A stretch of DNA of 64,000 bases, taken from assembly GCF_014695975.1 (NCBI RefSeq), contig NZ_JACJPI010000084.1:1-64000 (forward strand), given 5' to 3'. Under the pieces are notes generated by a model that did not search any database, was not told where the DNA came from, and saw nothing but the letters and a program-made list of their open reading frames with translations. Below are positions 54,287-63,023 of the stretch, piece by piece. The translations under genes were made by a program, and so were the position numbers. Each line of letters begins with the position of its first letter. Positions within the stretch are counted from its first letter, which is position 1. This stretch comes from Leptolyngbya sp. FACHB-321. GTDB taxonomy: Bacteria; Cyanobacteriota; Cyanobacteriia; Leptolyngbyales; Leptolyngbyaceae.

Positions 54287-55891
54287 ATGCTCCAGACCCG
54301 TCGATCGCGTCCATCATTGTTTTCTGCTGCCTGGTTGTCTCCTACAAGCATAGCCAGAACCATCGTGCTGCTACTGTTGCTGCTAGTCGGCTGGAGTACG
54401 GTGCCAGCAGCGGCATGGGCACGCACGGAAACGGCACCAACGGCTCAGCAAACGCCAGCGCAGTCGATTCAGCCGTATCTCGATCGGGTGATTCAACAGA
54501 TTACAGAATTTCGTTTGTCGAATGGCATGAAATTTATTGTGCTGGAGCGGCATCAGGCTCCAGTGATTTCGTTTCTTACCTATGCCAATGTGGGGGGTGC
54601 CGATGAACCAGACGGCAAAACGGGGGTCGCGCACTTTCTAGAACACCTTGCCTTTAAAGGGACGACCCGCATTGGCACTGTCGATTACAAAGCAGAAGCA
54701 CCGCTACTAGACAAGCTCGATCAACTAGCAGCACAAATCCAGACAGCAACGGCGCAAGGACAGAAAGCAAAACTAGACACACTTAAGGCAGAATTTGCCA
54801 AGGTGGAAGCAGCGGCTGCAAAGCTAGTGAAGCAAAACGAGTTGGGGCGCATTGTTGAGCAAGCAGGCGGCGTAGGGCTGAATGCCAATACGTCTACCGA
54901 TGCCACACGCTACTTTTACAGCTTTCCCTCCAACAAGCTGGAACTGTGGATGTCATTGGAGTCTGAGCGGTTTCTAGAACCCGTTTTTCGGGAATTCCAC
55001 AAAGAGCAAGATGTGATTTTAGAGGAGCGGCGACTGCGGACGGATAATTCGCCGATCGGTCAAATGATTGAAGCCTTTTCGGATGTTGCGTTTAAGGTGC
55101 ATCCCTACCGTCGTCCGGTGATTGGCTATAACCAGGATATTCAAGGGCTGACTCGCAAAGATGTACAGGCGTTTTACGACACGCACTATGCGCCAAATAA
55201 TCTGTCGATCGCGATCGTAGGCGATGTGAACCCAGCCGAAGTGAAGCGGCTAGCGCAGCTTTACTTTGGTCGCTTTAAGGCAAAACCGGCACCGCCAGAA
55301 GTAGTAGCTGCCGAGCCTGCCCAAACAGAGCTACGCGAAGTCACGCTACGACTGGAAACGCAGCCGTGGTATCTCGAAGGCTATCACCGTCCGGCTCTCA
55401 AGCATCCAGACGATGTGATTTACGACATGATTGCCAGTATTCTCAGCGAGGGGCGTACGTCACGGCTGTATCGATCGTTAGTCGAAAAACAACAGTTGGC
55501 GCTTAACGCGGCTGGCTTCAGTGGTTTTCCGGGTAATAAGTTTCCCAATTTGATGCTGTTCTATGCGCTGACGGCTCCAGGGCATACCGTCGATGAAGTG
55601 GCAGCCGCGCTACGTGTAGAGATCGATCGTCTGAAAACTGAACTGGTGTCAGTGACCGAACTCGATCGTGTGAAAACGCAAGCGCGAGCAGGCTTGTTGC
55701 GATCGCTCGACTCCGATATGGGCATGGCGCAAGCCTTGTTGGAATACGACGTCAAAACTGGCAGTTGGCGTAACTTGTTCAAACAAATCGACGAAATTGC
55801 AGCCGTTACTCCACAGGCAGTACAGCGCATTGCCCAGGCAACCTTCGTACCCCAAAACCGTACGATCGGCAAACTGCTGCCGAAAGCCTAA
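54287..55891 (+). CDS. M16 zinc peptidase, catalytic subunit
   Basis: A 534-residue exported protease. A signal sequence (SIARTIVLLLLLLVGWSTV) precedes an alanine-rich cleavage site. The inverted zinc motif HFLEH (116-120) is intact, with the downstream Glu probably in SLESERF. A coiled-coil insertion of about 60 residues (QLAAQIQTATAQGQ to AKLVKQNE) separates them. The ATG at 54287 is preferred over a TTG at 54281. The next gene encodes a partner without the zinc motif, as in two-subunit M16B enzymes. Confidence 0.93.
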   Translation: MLQTRRSRPSLFSAAWLSPTSIARTIVLLLLLLVGWSTVPAAAWARTETAPTAQQTPAQSIQPYLDRVIQQITEFRLSNGMKFIVLERHQAPVISFLTYANVGGADEPDGKTGVAHFLEHLAFKGTTRIGTVDYKAEAPLLDKLDQLAAQIQTATAQGQKAKLDTLKAEFAKVEAAAAKLVKQNELGRIVEQAGGVGLNANTSTDATRYFYSFPSNKLELWMSLESERFLEPVFREFHKEQDVILEERRLRTDNSPIGQMIEAFSDVAFKVHPYRRPVIGYNQDIQGLTRKDVQAFYDTHYAPNNLSIAIVGDVNPAEVKRLAQLYFGRFKAKPAPPEVVAAEPAQTELREVTLRLETQPWYLEGYHRPALKHPDDVIYDMIASILSEGRTSRLYRSLVEKQQLALNAAGFSGFPGNKFPNLMLFYALTAPGHTVDEVAAALRVEIDRLKTELVSVTELDRVKTQARAGLLRSLDSDMGMAQALLEYDVKTGSWRNLFKQIDEIAAVTPQAVQRIAQATFVPQNRTIGKLLPKA

Positions 55892-55976
55892 AAGCAGTAG
55901 CTAACTTAATGACAGCAGCAGCCAGATTTAAAGCAGGCGTTGCTCAACGTGAACCTAGCCCTAGTGAGACGAACAA

Positions 55977-57461
55977 ATGACAGCAGACGCTAAAAAGCAG
56001 AAAGTAGCAAAAACGATCACGCTGGTCTTTTCCTTTGTGCTGGTGCCGCTCATTCTGCTGTTCATGGCATTCCGTCCGGCAGTAGCAGAAACACCGAAGC
56101 ATTATACAGACTTGACGTTTGCACCGCCGCCAGAGTTGAAGCTGCCAGATTACACACGCTTCAAGTTGGCAAATGGCATGGTGGTTTATCTAGTAGAAGA
56201 CCACGAACTACCATTAATTAATGGGACAGCGCTGATTCGCACAGGCGATCGTCTGGAGCCGTCAGACAAAGTGGGGCTAGCAGAATTGGTCGGGACAGTG
56301 ATGCGATCGGGCGGCACACAAAAACATACCGCCGATGCCATCAACGAATTTTTAGAGCAACGGGCGGCATCTGTAGAAACAGGGATCGGCGATGATGCTG
56401 GCAGTGCTGGGTTTGACACACTTACGGAAGATTTGCCAGAAGTCTTTGCACTGTTTGCTGAAACGTTGCGACAACCTGCGTTTCCCGATGACAAGCTCAA
56501 CCTGGCAAAAACGCAGCAGCGCGGTGGCATTGCCCGTCGGAATGACGATCCAGACTCGATCGCCAGTCGTGAATTTCGCAAGCTAGTCTATGGCGATCGC
56601 AGCCCCTATGCTCGCTTTGTGGAATATGCCACCCTCGCTAACGTCTCGCGTGATGATCTTGTCAGTTTTTACCAGCAATACTTTCACCCAAACAATATTC
56701 TGCTGGGCATCGTCGGTGACTTTGATACGAAGTCAATGCGTCAGCTTGTCGAAACGACATTTGCGGACTGGAAGCCTGTAACGGCAGCACCCCCAGCATT
56801 GCCAACAGTGGAGCAGGCAAAAAAAGGCGGTGTCTTTTTTGTAAATCAGCCCCAGCTAACGCAAAGCAATGTGCAGATTGGTCATCTGGGTGGACAAGCA
56901 AACAGCCCCGACTATCCCGCGCTATCGGTTATGAATGAAGTGCTAAATGGCTTTGGCGGGCGACTATTTAATGAGGTGCGATCGCGTCAGGGGTTAGCGT
57001 ATTCAGTCTATGCCTATTGGGGGTCGCGGTATGACTACCCTGGGCTTTTTGTAGCAGGTGGACAGACCCGATCGGATGCCACTGTACCGTTCATCAAAAG
57101 TGTGCAGGCAGAAATCCAGAAAGTCCGCACTGCGCCTATTGCCCCCGTAGAGCTTGCCTTTGCAAAAGATTCAGTGCTCAATTCCTTTATTTTCAACTTT
57201 CAACAGCCTGAGCAGACGCTTTCTCGCCTACTGCGTTACGAATACTTTGGCTACCCGGCTGATTTCATTTTCCGCTATCAAAAGGGTGTAGCTGCAACGA
57301 CGATCGCCGATGTGCAGCGCGTTGCCAAAACCTACTTACAGCCAGACAAAATCGTCACGCTAGTAGTTGGCAATCAAGCCACAATCAAACCATCGTTAGA
57401 TACTTTGGGGCAGCCCGTAACGACACTCGACATTACCATCCCAGCCCCAAGTAAGAGCTAG
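55977..57461 (+). CDS. M16 peptidase-like non-catalytic subunit
   Basis: A 494-residue protein with an N-terminal membrane segment (about 15-36), then an M16 fold in which the HxxEH segment is replaced by GLAELVGTVMRSGG. It retains the substrate-positioning Arg/Tyr region typical of the partner subunit (GGRLFNEVRSRQGLAYSVYA). In two-subunit M16B proteases one chain supplies zinc and the other these residues. It starts 85 bases after the catalytic subunit, so the two are probably one operon and one periplasmic complex. Confidence 0.92.
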   Translation: MTADAKKQKVAKTITLVFSFVLVPLILLFMAFRPAVAETPKHYTDLTFAPPPELKLPDYTRFKLANGMVVYLVEDHELPLINGTALIRTGDRLEPSDKVGLAELVGTVMRSGGTQKHTADAINEFLEQRAASVETGIGDDAGSAGFDTLTEDLPEVFALFAETLRQPAFPDDKLNLAKTQQRGGIARRNDDPDSIASREFRKLVYGDRSPYARFVEYATLANVSRDDLVSFYQQYFHPNNILLGIVGDFDTKSMRQLVETTFADWKPVTAAPPALPTVEQAKKGGVFFVNQPQLTQSNVQIGHLGGQANSPDYPALSVMNEVLNGFGGRLFNEVRSRQGLAYSVYAYWGSRYDYPGLFVAGGQTRSDATVPFIKSVQAEIQKVRTAPIAPVELAFAKDSVLNSFIFNFQQPEQTLSRLLRYEYFGYPADFIFRYQKGVAATTIADVQRVAKTYLQPDKIVTLVVGNQATIKPSLDTLGQPVTTLDITIPAPSKS

Positions 57462-57687
57462 GCACTGTCTAACATCACGCTGCTTTTACTGGCAAAGCTG
57501 CAATGCAGTTGTAGAGCAGCCGGTTTCAGCCAGTGATGTATAGCGCGCAGCATAAGTTTTTACTGCCAAAGTCTTAACTTTAGGTAAGGAGATGTGCCAT
57601 GATGGCGGCGAGGAGCGAGAAGGCAATCAGTGCAGGTTTCACGCTCATACGAACGAGTCCGCGCGAGTCTTACCCTCAGAGAACAAT

Positions 57688-58131
57688 ATGTTTAGAAAAA
57701 ATACGCCTCCACCCTCAAAAGTCCTACCAACCTACATTGCGCCGAACAGCGAGTTTCAGGGCACCCTGCACGTTGAAGGCGATCTGCTTGTGGATGGTAT
57801 TGTGCATGGCACGGTCGAAGTGCAGGGCGATATGCAGATATCGGAAAGCGGTCTCATTGAGGGACCTGAGGTACGGGCTAAGAACCTGACGGTGTATGGA
57901 GTGCTCAAGGCGCGAGTGCTGGTAGAAGGGAAGCTCACGTTAAGTCGTACGGCTCGGTTAGAAGGTGATGTCACTGCCAGTGCCCTTAGCGTTGAAGAAG
58001 GCGCATTCTATGTCGGCTACATTGACACAGGCGAGACACGATCGCTATCTGGGGGGAGAACGCGACCGGAACTAGTTGGTACTGGCGATCCTTATGCTGG
58101 CGATCCTTATACGGGTGGTCTTGGTGGCTGA
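57688..58131 (+). CDS. Bactofilin
   Basis: A 147-residue bactofilin: a disordered N-terminus (MFRKNTPPPSKVLPTYIA) and a right-handed beta-helix of short repeats (GTLHVEGDLLVDGIVHGTVEVQ, read in parts). Bactofilins polymerise without nucleotides and act as cytoskeletal scaffolds in cell shape and polarity. The ATG at 57688 is preferred to an upstream open stretch from 57592 because the family motif PPPS...YI occurs right after it. It lies upstream of the dikinase fusion. Confidence 0.9.
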   Translation: MFRKNTPPPSKVLPTYIAPNSEFQGTLHVEGDLLVDGIVHGTVEVQGDMQISESGLIEGPEVRAKNLTVYGVLKARVLVEGKLTLSRTARLEGDVTASALSVEEGAFYVGYIDTGETRSLSGGRTRPELVGTGDPYAGDPYTGGLGG

Positions 58132-58200
58132 TGCTTCTAGCAATTAATTTTTGGCAAATCTCCGACTTCTTTATCTAGCCCTAATTAGATTGCTCGTAGC

Positions 58201-58313
58201 TGATGCAGCAGTCGGGAATCTAGGATCTAACCTGCGTCACAGACACCCAACGTCTTTGTTCGTGTCATGATTGGCTTGCCTGAACCTGATGCAGTCGGGA
58301 AGCTAGAATCTAA
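58201..58313 (+). repeat. Direct repeat before the PlsY-dikinase gene
   Basis: TGATGCAGCAGTCGGGAATC-TAGGATCTAA at 58201-58230 recurs as TGATGCAGTCGGGAAGC-TAGAATCTAA at 58287-58313, the second copy ending about eight bases before the start codon. It may be a duplicated promoter or regulator site. Confidence 0.65.
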
Positions 58314-58321
58314 TTGACATT

Positions 58322-61264
58322 ATGACGCTAACGCAAGTTTGGGGTGCGCTGCTGCTTTTCATTGTCTGTCCGCTGTTGGGCGGGCTGCCCCTCATCGCTT
58401 GGACAACCTATGCTCTGACGCGACGACGGCTAGCCAGGTTGGGCACTGGCAACATTAGCGTTTCAGCCGCTTTTTACCATGGTGGACGAGTAGCAGGCAT
58501 TGCAGCAGTTTTGTCGGAAGCGCTGAAGGGCATTGCTACCGTTTTGCTGGCGCGATCGTTTTTTCCAGCCGATCCTGCCTGGGAACTGGTAGCACTCATG
58601 GCACTGGTAGTCGGGCGCTACTGGTTTGGCAAGGGAGCAGGAACGACGAACGTTGTCTGGGGCTACGTTGTTCACGACCCGACCGCCGCTGGCTTTGTCT
58701 TTCTCATTAGCGGTATTAGCTTTACTGTTCTGCGTGAACGGCAACAGGGGCGACTGAGCGTTTTAGTCATCTTTCCCCTCATGACGGCGTTACGCCATTC
58801 CTCTGATCACGCGCTTATTGGAGCCGCGATCGTCCTTGCAATTCTGTTGGGCTGGATTTATACAAAGCTTCCCGATGACCTGGATTTAGCTCCAACATCG
58901 GCTCAGTCAGGGTCTAAAGCAATGTTCAAATTTTTTCGGAGCGATCGCGCCATTCGCTCGTTGAATGATCTGTTGGATGTTCGTAAGGTCGGGCAAAAAG
59001 CCGCAACACTCGCACAGTTGAAGCGATCGGGCTATCCCGTACCGATGGGCTGGGTGCTGAGTCCTGGTGACGACCCAGAGCCGCTGGTAGAGTTACTCAA
59101 CCCGTCTCCAAAAGCACCGCTCATCGTGCGATCGTCAGCTGTGGGCGAAGATTCAGAAACCGCATCAGCAGCAGGGCAGTACGAATCGATTGCAGGCATT
59201 GTCCGCCGTGAGCAGTTATTACCTGCTATTTCTCGTTGCTTTGCCTCATATAACGAACCTAGTGCTGTGCAATATCGACGCGATCGCCAGCTTCCTGATG
59301 CCGCCATGGCAGTCTTGATCCAGCAGCAGGTGCGGGGAGCGTTTTCGGGTGTCGCCTTTAGCCGTGATCCCATTGCGCGACAAGGCGAGGCCGTGGCGAT
59401 CGAAGCGCTTCCAGGCAGCGCGTCTCAGGTCGTATCGGGACAAGTCACGCCTGAAAGCTATCAGGTGATGGTGCCTACAATTGACGTTCAGCCTGCAACG
59501 GCTCAGACTCCAGCAGATTGGTTGTTACCGGACGATCGCACTCTGGCAATCAACGGTAGTGGCACTGTGCCACCACGACTTATCCAGCAGGTCGCATTTT
59601 TGGCAAGACATTTAGAGGCGCAACGCAGCATTCCCCAAGATATCGAGTGGAGCTATGATGGTCAGCAACTTTGGCTCTTGCAGGCGCGACCGATCACCAC
59701 ACTGCTGCCGATCTGGACGCGCAAGATTGCGGCGGAGGTGATTCCTGGGTCGATTCGTCCCCTTACCTGGTCAATTAATCGTCCTCTTACCTGCGGCGTT
59801 TGGGGCGATCTCTTTACCCTCGTCTTGGGCAAGCGTGGCGAGGGTTTAGACTTCAATGAAACTGCTACGCTGCATTACTCCCATGCCTACTTTAATGCCT
59901 CACTGTTAGGACAACTGTTTCGACGGATGGGGTTGCCACCCGAAAGTCTAGAGTTTCTCACACGCGGCGCGAAGTTTAGCAAACCACCGCTGCAATCTAC
60001 ACTGCGAAACGTACCCGGACTTCTGCGTCTAGTCGGTCGAGAATGGCAGCTAGAGAAAGATTTCCAACGCGACGATCGTCGTCAATTTGCGCCTGCACTA
60101 GCAGAGTTTTCTCAACAACCAGCCTCTGAACTCAAGCCAGCAGCGCTTCTTGCGAGGATTGATCGTATCCTCAATCTCCTCCAAACCGCCACGTACTACA
60201 GTATTTTGGCTCCCCTTAGCGCTGCCCTTCGCAAAGCCATCTTTAAGGCGAATGATGAACAACTGGACAACAGCGATACGCCAGAGATTGCGGCATTACG
60301 ATCGCTTCAGGCATTAGCGAGAGAGGCGCGAGCTTTTCTGGAGAAGCAATCAGCAGTCGGCGGTCAGCATTCAGTAGAAGCATTGTTCACCCTGTTGGCA
60401 CGGTTGCCTGAAGGACAGGTAATCTTAGCTCGGTTTGATACGCTGTTGGAGCAATACGGCTACTTAAGTGAAGTGGGAACTGATATTGCGGTGCCAACCT
60501 GGCGCGAAGATCCGCAGCCTGTACGATCGCTCTTTACTCAGTTTTGTCAGGATTTACCACCAATTGCATCTCCAGTCGATCGCCAAAGCGGCAACGTGAA
60601 GCGAGTACAACGTCGTTTGACGCTGAAAGGACGAGTAACAGAGGTCTATAGCCGTTTGCTTGCAGAACTACGCTGGAGTTTTGTGGCGCTAGAGCAACTT
60701 TGGCTAGAGTCAGGCTTGCTGGCAGAAGCGGGAGATATCTTTTTCCTGGAGTGGGAGGAGATTCAGCGATTGGTAGAGAGAGGAGAGGGGAGAGGGGAAA
60801 ACATTCAGAAGCTAGTAGAGGGACGACGATCGCAGTTTGAAGCCGATCGCGCCCTTGAAGCAGTGCCCTATCTGGTTTATGGGAATGATCCGCCTGCTCC
60901 AGCCGTTAGTTCGCACAACTGGCAAGCATCACAGCAGTTGCAGGGCATTGGAGCAAGCCCGGGACAGGTAGAGGGCGTTGTCAAAGTGGTGCGGAGTTTG
61001 ACAGCGTTGCCAGAGATTGATCGCGAAACCATTCTCGTTGTGCCATACACTGATTCTGGTTGGGCACCGCTACTGGCAAGGGCGGGAGGACTCATTGCAG
61101 AAGTGGGTGGAAGACTATCGCATGGGGCGATCGTCGCTCGTGAGTACCGCATCCCTGCCGTCATGGACATTCAAAACGCAACCCAATTGCTACAAGATGG
61201 TCAGCGCGTTCGCATTGATGGGCAAAAAGGTACTATCGAGATTCTCCCAGCTATAGATGAATAG
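58322..61264 (+). CDS. Fusion of PlsY-like membrane domain to PEP-synthase/RPH-like dikinase
   Basis: A 980-residue fusion. Residues 1 to about 185 form a polytopic domain like the acyl-phosphate:glycerol-3-phosphate acyltransferase PlsY (GTGNISVSAAFYHGG, 41-55; GRYWFGKGAGTTNVVWG, 98-114). The PlsY His before FP is Arg here. From about 207 it is an ATP-grasp domain of the PEP synthase/rifampin phosphotransferase type (KAATLAQLKRSGYPVP; VRSSAVGEDSETASAAGQYES). A helical middle region follows. The swivelling His domain at the C-terminus has GGRLSHGAIVARE with H934. A short repeat peptide (SAVGGQHS) sits near 680. Likely at the inner membrane; reaction unknown. Confidence 0.88.
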   Translation: MTLTQVWGALLLFIVCPLLGGLPLIAWTTYALTRRRLARLGTGNISVSAAFYHGGRVAGIAAVLSEALKGIATVLLARSFFPADPAWELVALMALVVGRYWFGKGAGTTNVVWGYVVHDPTAAGFVFLISGISFTVLRERQQGRLSVLVIFPLMTALRHSSDHALIGAAIVLAILLGWIYTKLPDDLDLAPTSAQSGSKAMFKFFRSDRAIRSLNDLLDVRKVGQKAATLAQLKRSGYPVPMGWVLSPGDDPEPLVELLNPSPKAPLIVRSSAVGEDSETASAAGQYESIAGIVRREQLLPAISRCFASYNEPSAVQYRRDRQLPDAAMAVLIQQQVRGAFSGVAFSRDPIARQGEAVAIEALPGSASQVVSGQVTPESYQVMVPTIDVQPATAQTPADWLLPDDRTLAINGSGTVPPRLIQQVAFLARHLEAQRSIPQDIEWSYDGQQLWLLQARPITTLLPIWTRKIAAEVIPGSIRPLTWSINRPLTCGVWGDLFTLVLGKRGEGLDFNETATLHYSHAYFNASLLGQLFRRMGLPPESLEFLTRGAKFSKPPLQSTLRNVPGLLRLVGREWQLEKDFQRDDRRQFAPALAEFSQQPASELKPAALLARIDRILNLLQTATYYSILAPLSAALRKAIFKANDEQLDNSDTPEIAALRSLQALAREARAFLEKQSAVGGQHSVEALFTLLARLPEGQVILARFDTLLEQYGYLSEVGTDIAVPTWREDPQPVRSLFTQFCQDLPPIASPVDRQSGNVKRVQRRLTLKGRVTEVYSRLLAELRWSFVALEQLWLESGLLAEAGDIFFLEWEEIQRLVERGEGRGENIQKLVEGRRSQFEADRALEAVPYLVYGNDPPAPAVSSHNWQASQQLQGIGASPGQVEGVVKVVRSLTALPEIDRETILVVPYTDSGWAPLLARAGGLIAEVGGRLSHGAIVAREYRIPAVMDIQNATQLLQDGQRVRIDGQKGTIEILPAIDE

Positions 61265-61672
61265 CTGTATGAAAAATAATTAGAACAGTGATAGTGGCTT
61301 TTAAAAAATAAGCTCGGTTGCTCAACATGATGCTAATGCACCTGAGTTTATTCCTGATTGTTAGGAGGAGAACAACAGCTCTCTTAAGCAAGTAATTCGG
61401 TTTAAGATATGCTTCTTATTTTGGTCTACCTGAAGCACCTAGTTTGATTCTTTTCTTCCATGCCTAACGGCTTGATCTAGTGCTTGAGTTTGCCAGTTGT
61501 TTTTAACTAGTTCTACTACCTATCAAGCTGTTAAAGATGTTCCAATCTTCGCTCCAGCTTACTAAAACAGAGATTTAAAGTTCTTAGTTAAAAGCGATCG
61601 CTTTTCTGAAGGGCGAAAGGCGTTCACCCTTCAGCTTGAGACAAATTGATTACAAGTGAGCGTCAAGCAAAA
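61265..61672. other. Intergenic between convergent genes
   Basis: About 408 AT-rich bases. AAAAGCGATCGCTTTT (61590-61605) is a 16-base palindrome around a HIP1 octamer. A hairpin follows at 61608-61632. No coding frame is recognised. Confidence 0.5.
61608..61632 (-). terminator. Hairpin after the FKBP gene
   Basis: GAAGGG-C-GAA pairs with TTC-A-CCCTTC (nine pairs, one mismatch, five-base loop) about 40 bases after the FKBP stop. No clear T-run on the minus strand, so a weak terminator at best. Confidence 0.4.
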
Positions 61673-62113
61673 TTAGACGATATCAACTAATTTGATATCG
61701 AACGTGAGGGCTTCACCTGCCAAGGGATGATTTGCATCCAGTGTCACAGCGGCACCAGAGACATCAGTGATCACGACGGGTAACACTTGCCCATCTTGCT
61801 GCTGAAGCTGAAGCTGTTGACCAACCTGGGGTTCAATTTCGGCTGGCATTTGCTGGCGATCGACGACAACGACCATATCTTCTAAATGCGGACCGTATGC
61901 TTCGTCTGTAGGAATGACCTCTGTTTTTGCTTCACCCAGACTCATCCCGACGACGGCTCGTTCAAAACCAGGGATAATGCTACCGGAGCCAAGCGTAAAC
62001 TCTAGCGGTTCGCGATCGTTCGAGGAGTCAAACACTGTGCCATCATCCAGTTTGCCAGTGTAATGAACTTTGACCGTATCGCCAATTTTTGCTTGTGTTG
62101 TTGCTTGTGTCAT
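61673..62113 (-). CDS. SlyD-like FKBP-type peptidyl-prolyl isomerase
   Basis: A 146-residue isomerase with VKVHYTGKLDDGTVFDSS, FTLGSGSIIPGFERAVVGM and the insert-in-flap region (MVVVVDRQQMPAEIEPQVGQ) of the SlyD group, closing NHPLAGEALTFDIKLVDI. Such proteins are prolyl isomerases and chaperones. The His-rich metal-binding tail of SlyD is missing. The start at 62113 has GGAGAAAC upstream. It is transcribed alone. Confidence 0.95.
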   Translation of the reverse strand: MTQATTQAKIGDTVKVHYTGKLDDGTVFDSSNDREPLEFTLGSGSIIPGFERAVVGMSLGEAKTEVIPTDEAYGPHLEDMVVVVDRQQMPAEIEPQVGQQLQLQQQDGQVLPVVITDVSGAAVTLDANHPLAGEALTFDIKLVDIV

Positions 62114-62280
62114 TCTGTTTCTCCTTTCGTTAGCAACTGTATCAGTAATGATGCGATCGCGTGCAGCTCTCGCCTCCCTTAAACTTTTTTTAGATCAATC
62201 AAGTTTTTCAATGTGGTAGAAAAACATCGCTTTCACGATAGCTCTACTACGGGTGAGCACAAATCATTCAAAAGTCCAAG

Positions 62281-62721
62281 TCAACACTCATCATCTTTAT
62301 CACTATTGAGGCATTGACAGACCTGCTGCCATTCGTGGTGTGAGACTTTAAAGTTAGTGCTGTGCGGTGCCCGAAGCACCTGTAAGTTGCTAAGAATAGG
62401 GTCGTAACGTAGTCTGGCTTTAAGCAGAGGACAATTTAACAGTTTGTGCGTAAAGCGAACTGGGGCATAGAATCTGCCCATTGCTCGCATTGGTAGCAAC
62501 CAGTAGTTAAGATCGGGCGGCTGTTCAACAAAATGGGTAGACTGCGTCACCTCAGCAAGTGCGTAAATGCCCGCCTCCTTGCCTGCAACCCAAATAAGCA
62601 CACGATCGCCTACTGCAATTTGGTCAGCGTACCGAGTCACTAGCCAATGCATGCCCTTCAACTCTCGAATGCCATCGAGAATGCGACTGTACTTGGGATT
62701 TGCCTGAAATAACCAGTACAT
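62281..62721 (-). CDS. EVE-domain protein
   Basis: A 146-residue protein of the EVE type (PUA-like fold): MYWLFQANPKYSRILDGIREL, then GDRVLIWVAGKEAGIYALAEV, and a closing segment. EVE domains bind modified bases or nucleotides and occur alone or fused to nucleases. The ATG at 62721 is the family-like start; ten more codons are open upstream but off-pattern. No DNA-modification gene is adjacent. Confidence 0.88.
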   Translation of the reverse strand: MYWLFQANPKYSRILDGIRELKGMHWLVTRYADQIAVGDRVLIWVAGKEAGIYALAEVTQSTHFVEQPPDLNYWLLPMRAMGRFYAPVRFTHKLLNCPLLKARLRYDPILSNLQVLRAPHSTNFKVSHHEWQQVCQCLNSDKDDEC

Positions 62722-62760
62722 TACACACGACCTGAAGGGCTGAAAGATCAACCTGAAGGC

Positions 62761-62798
62761 AAAAAAAAGCAGCCTACCTACCCGGTGACAGACTGCTT
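62761..62798 (-). terminator. Rho-independent terminator on the minus strand
   Basis: On the minus strand AAGCAG (62798-62793) pairs with CTGCTT (62772-62767), followed by a run of T (62768-62761). It lies downstream of the gene at the right edge and upstream of the EVE gene, so it probably ends the transcript of the former. Confidence 0.7.
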
Positions 62799-63023
62799 AA
62801 TTAGAAAGATGATGAGCTTCTCAACACTTCGCTGATCAACTAGCCACTCTCATTAACGCTTCTACCTTCTGGTAGATTCCGTATCGTGTACGGGTGTGAT
62901 TAAGCGTTTGCTTTTAGAAGAATAATCAATTCATCATCCAGCTCTAGGTTAGCAAGAACCCCAGCTTTTAATTGGGTTTTCAACTATGACTGCTAGCTGC
63001 CAGATATAGTAGCTACGCGTCGA

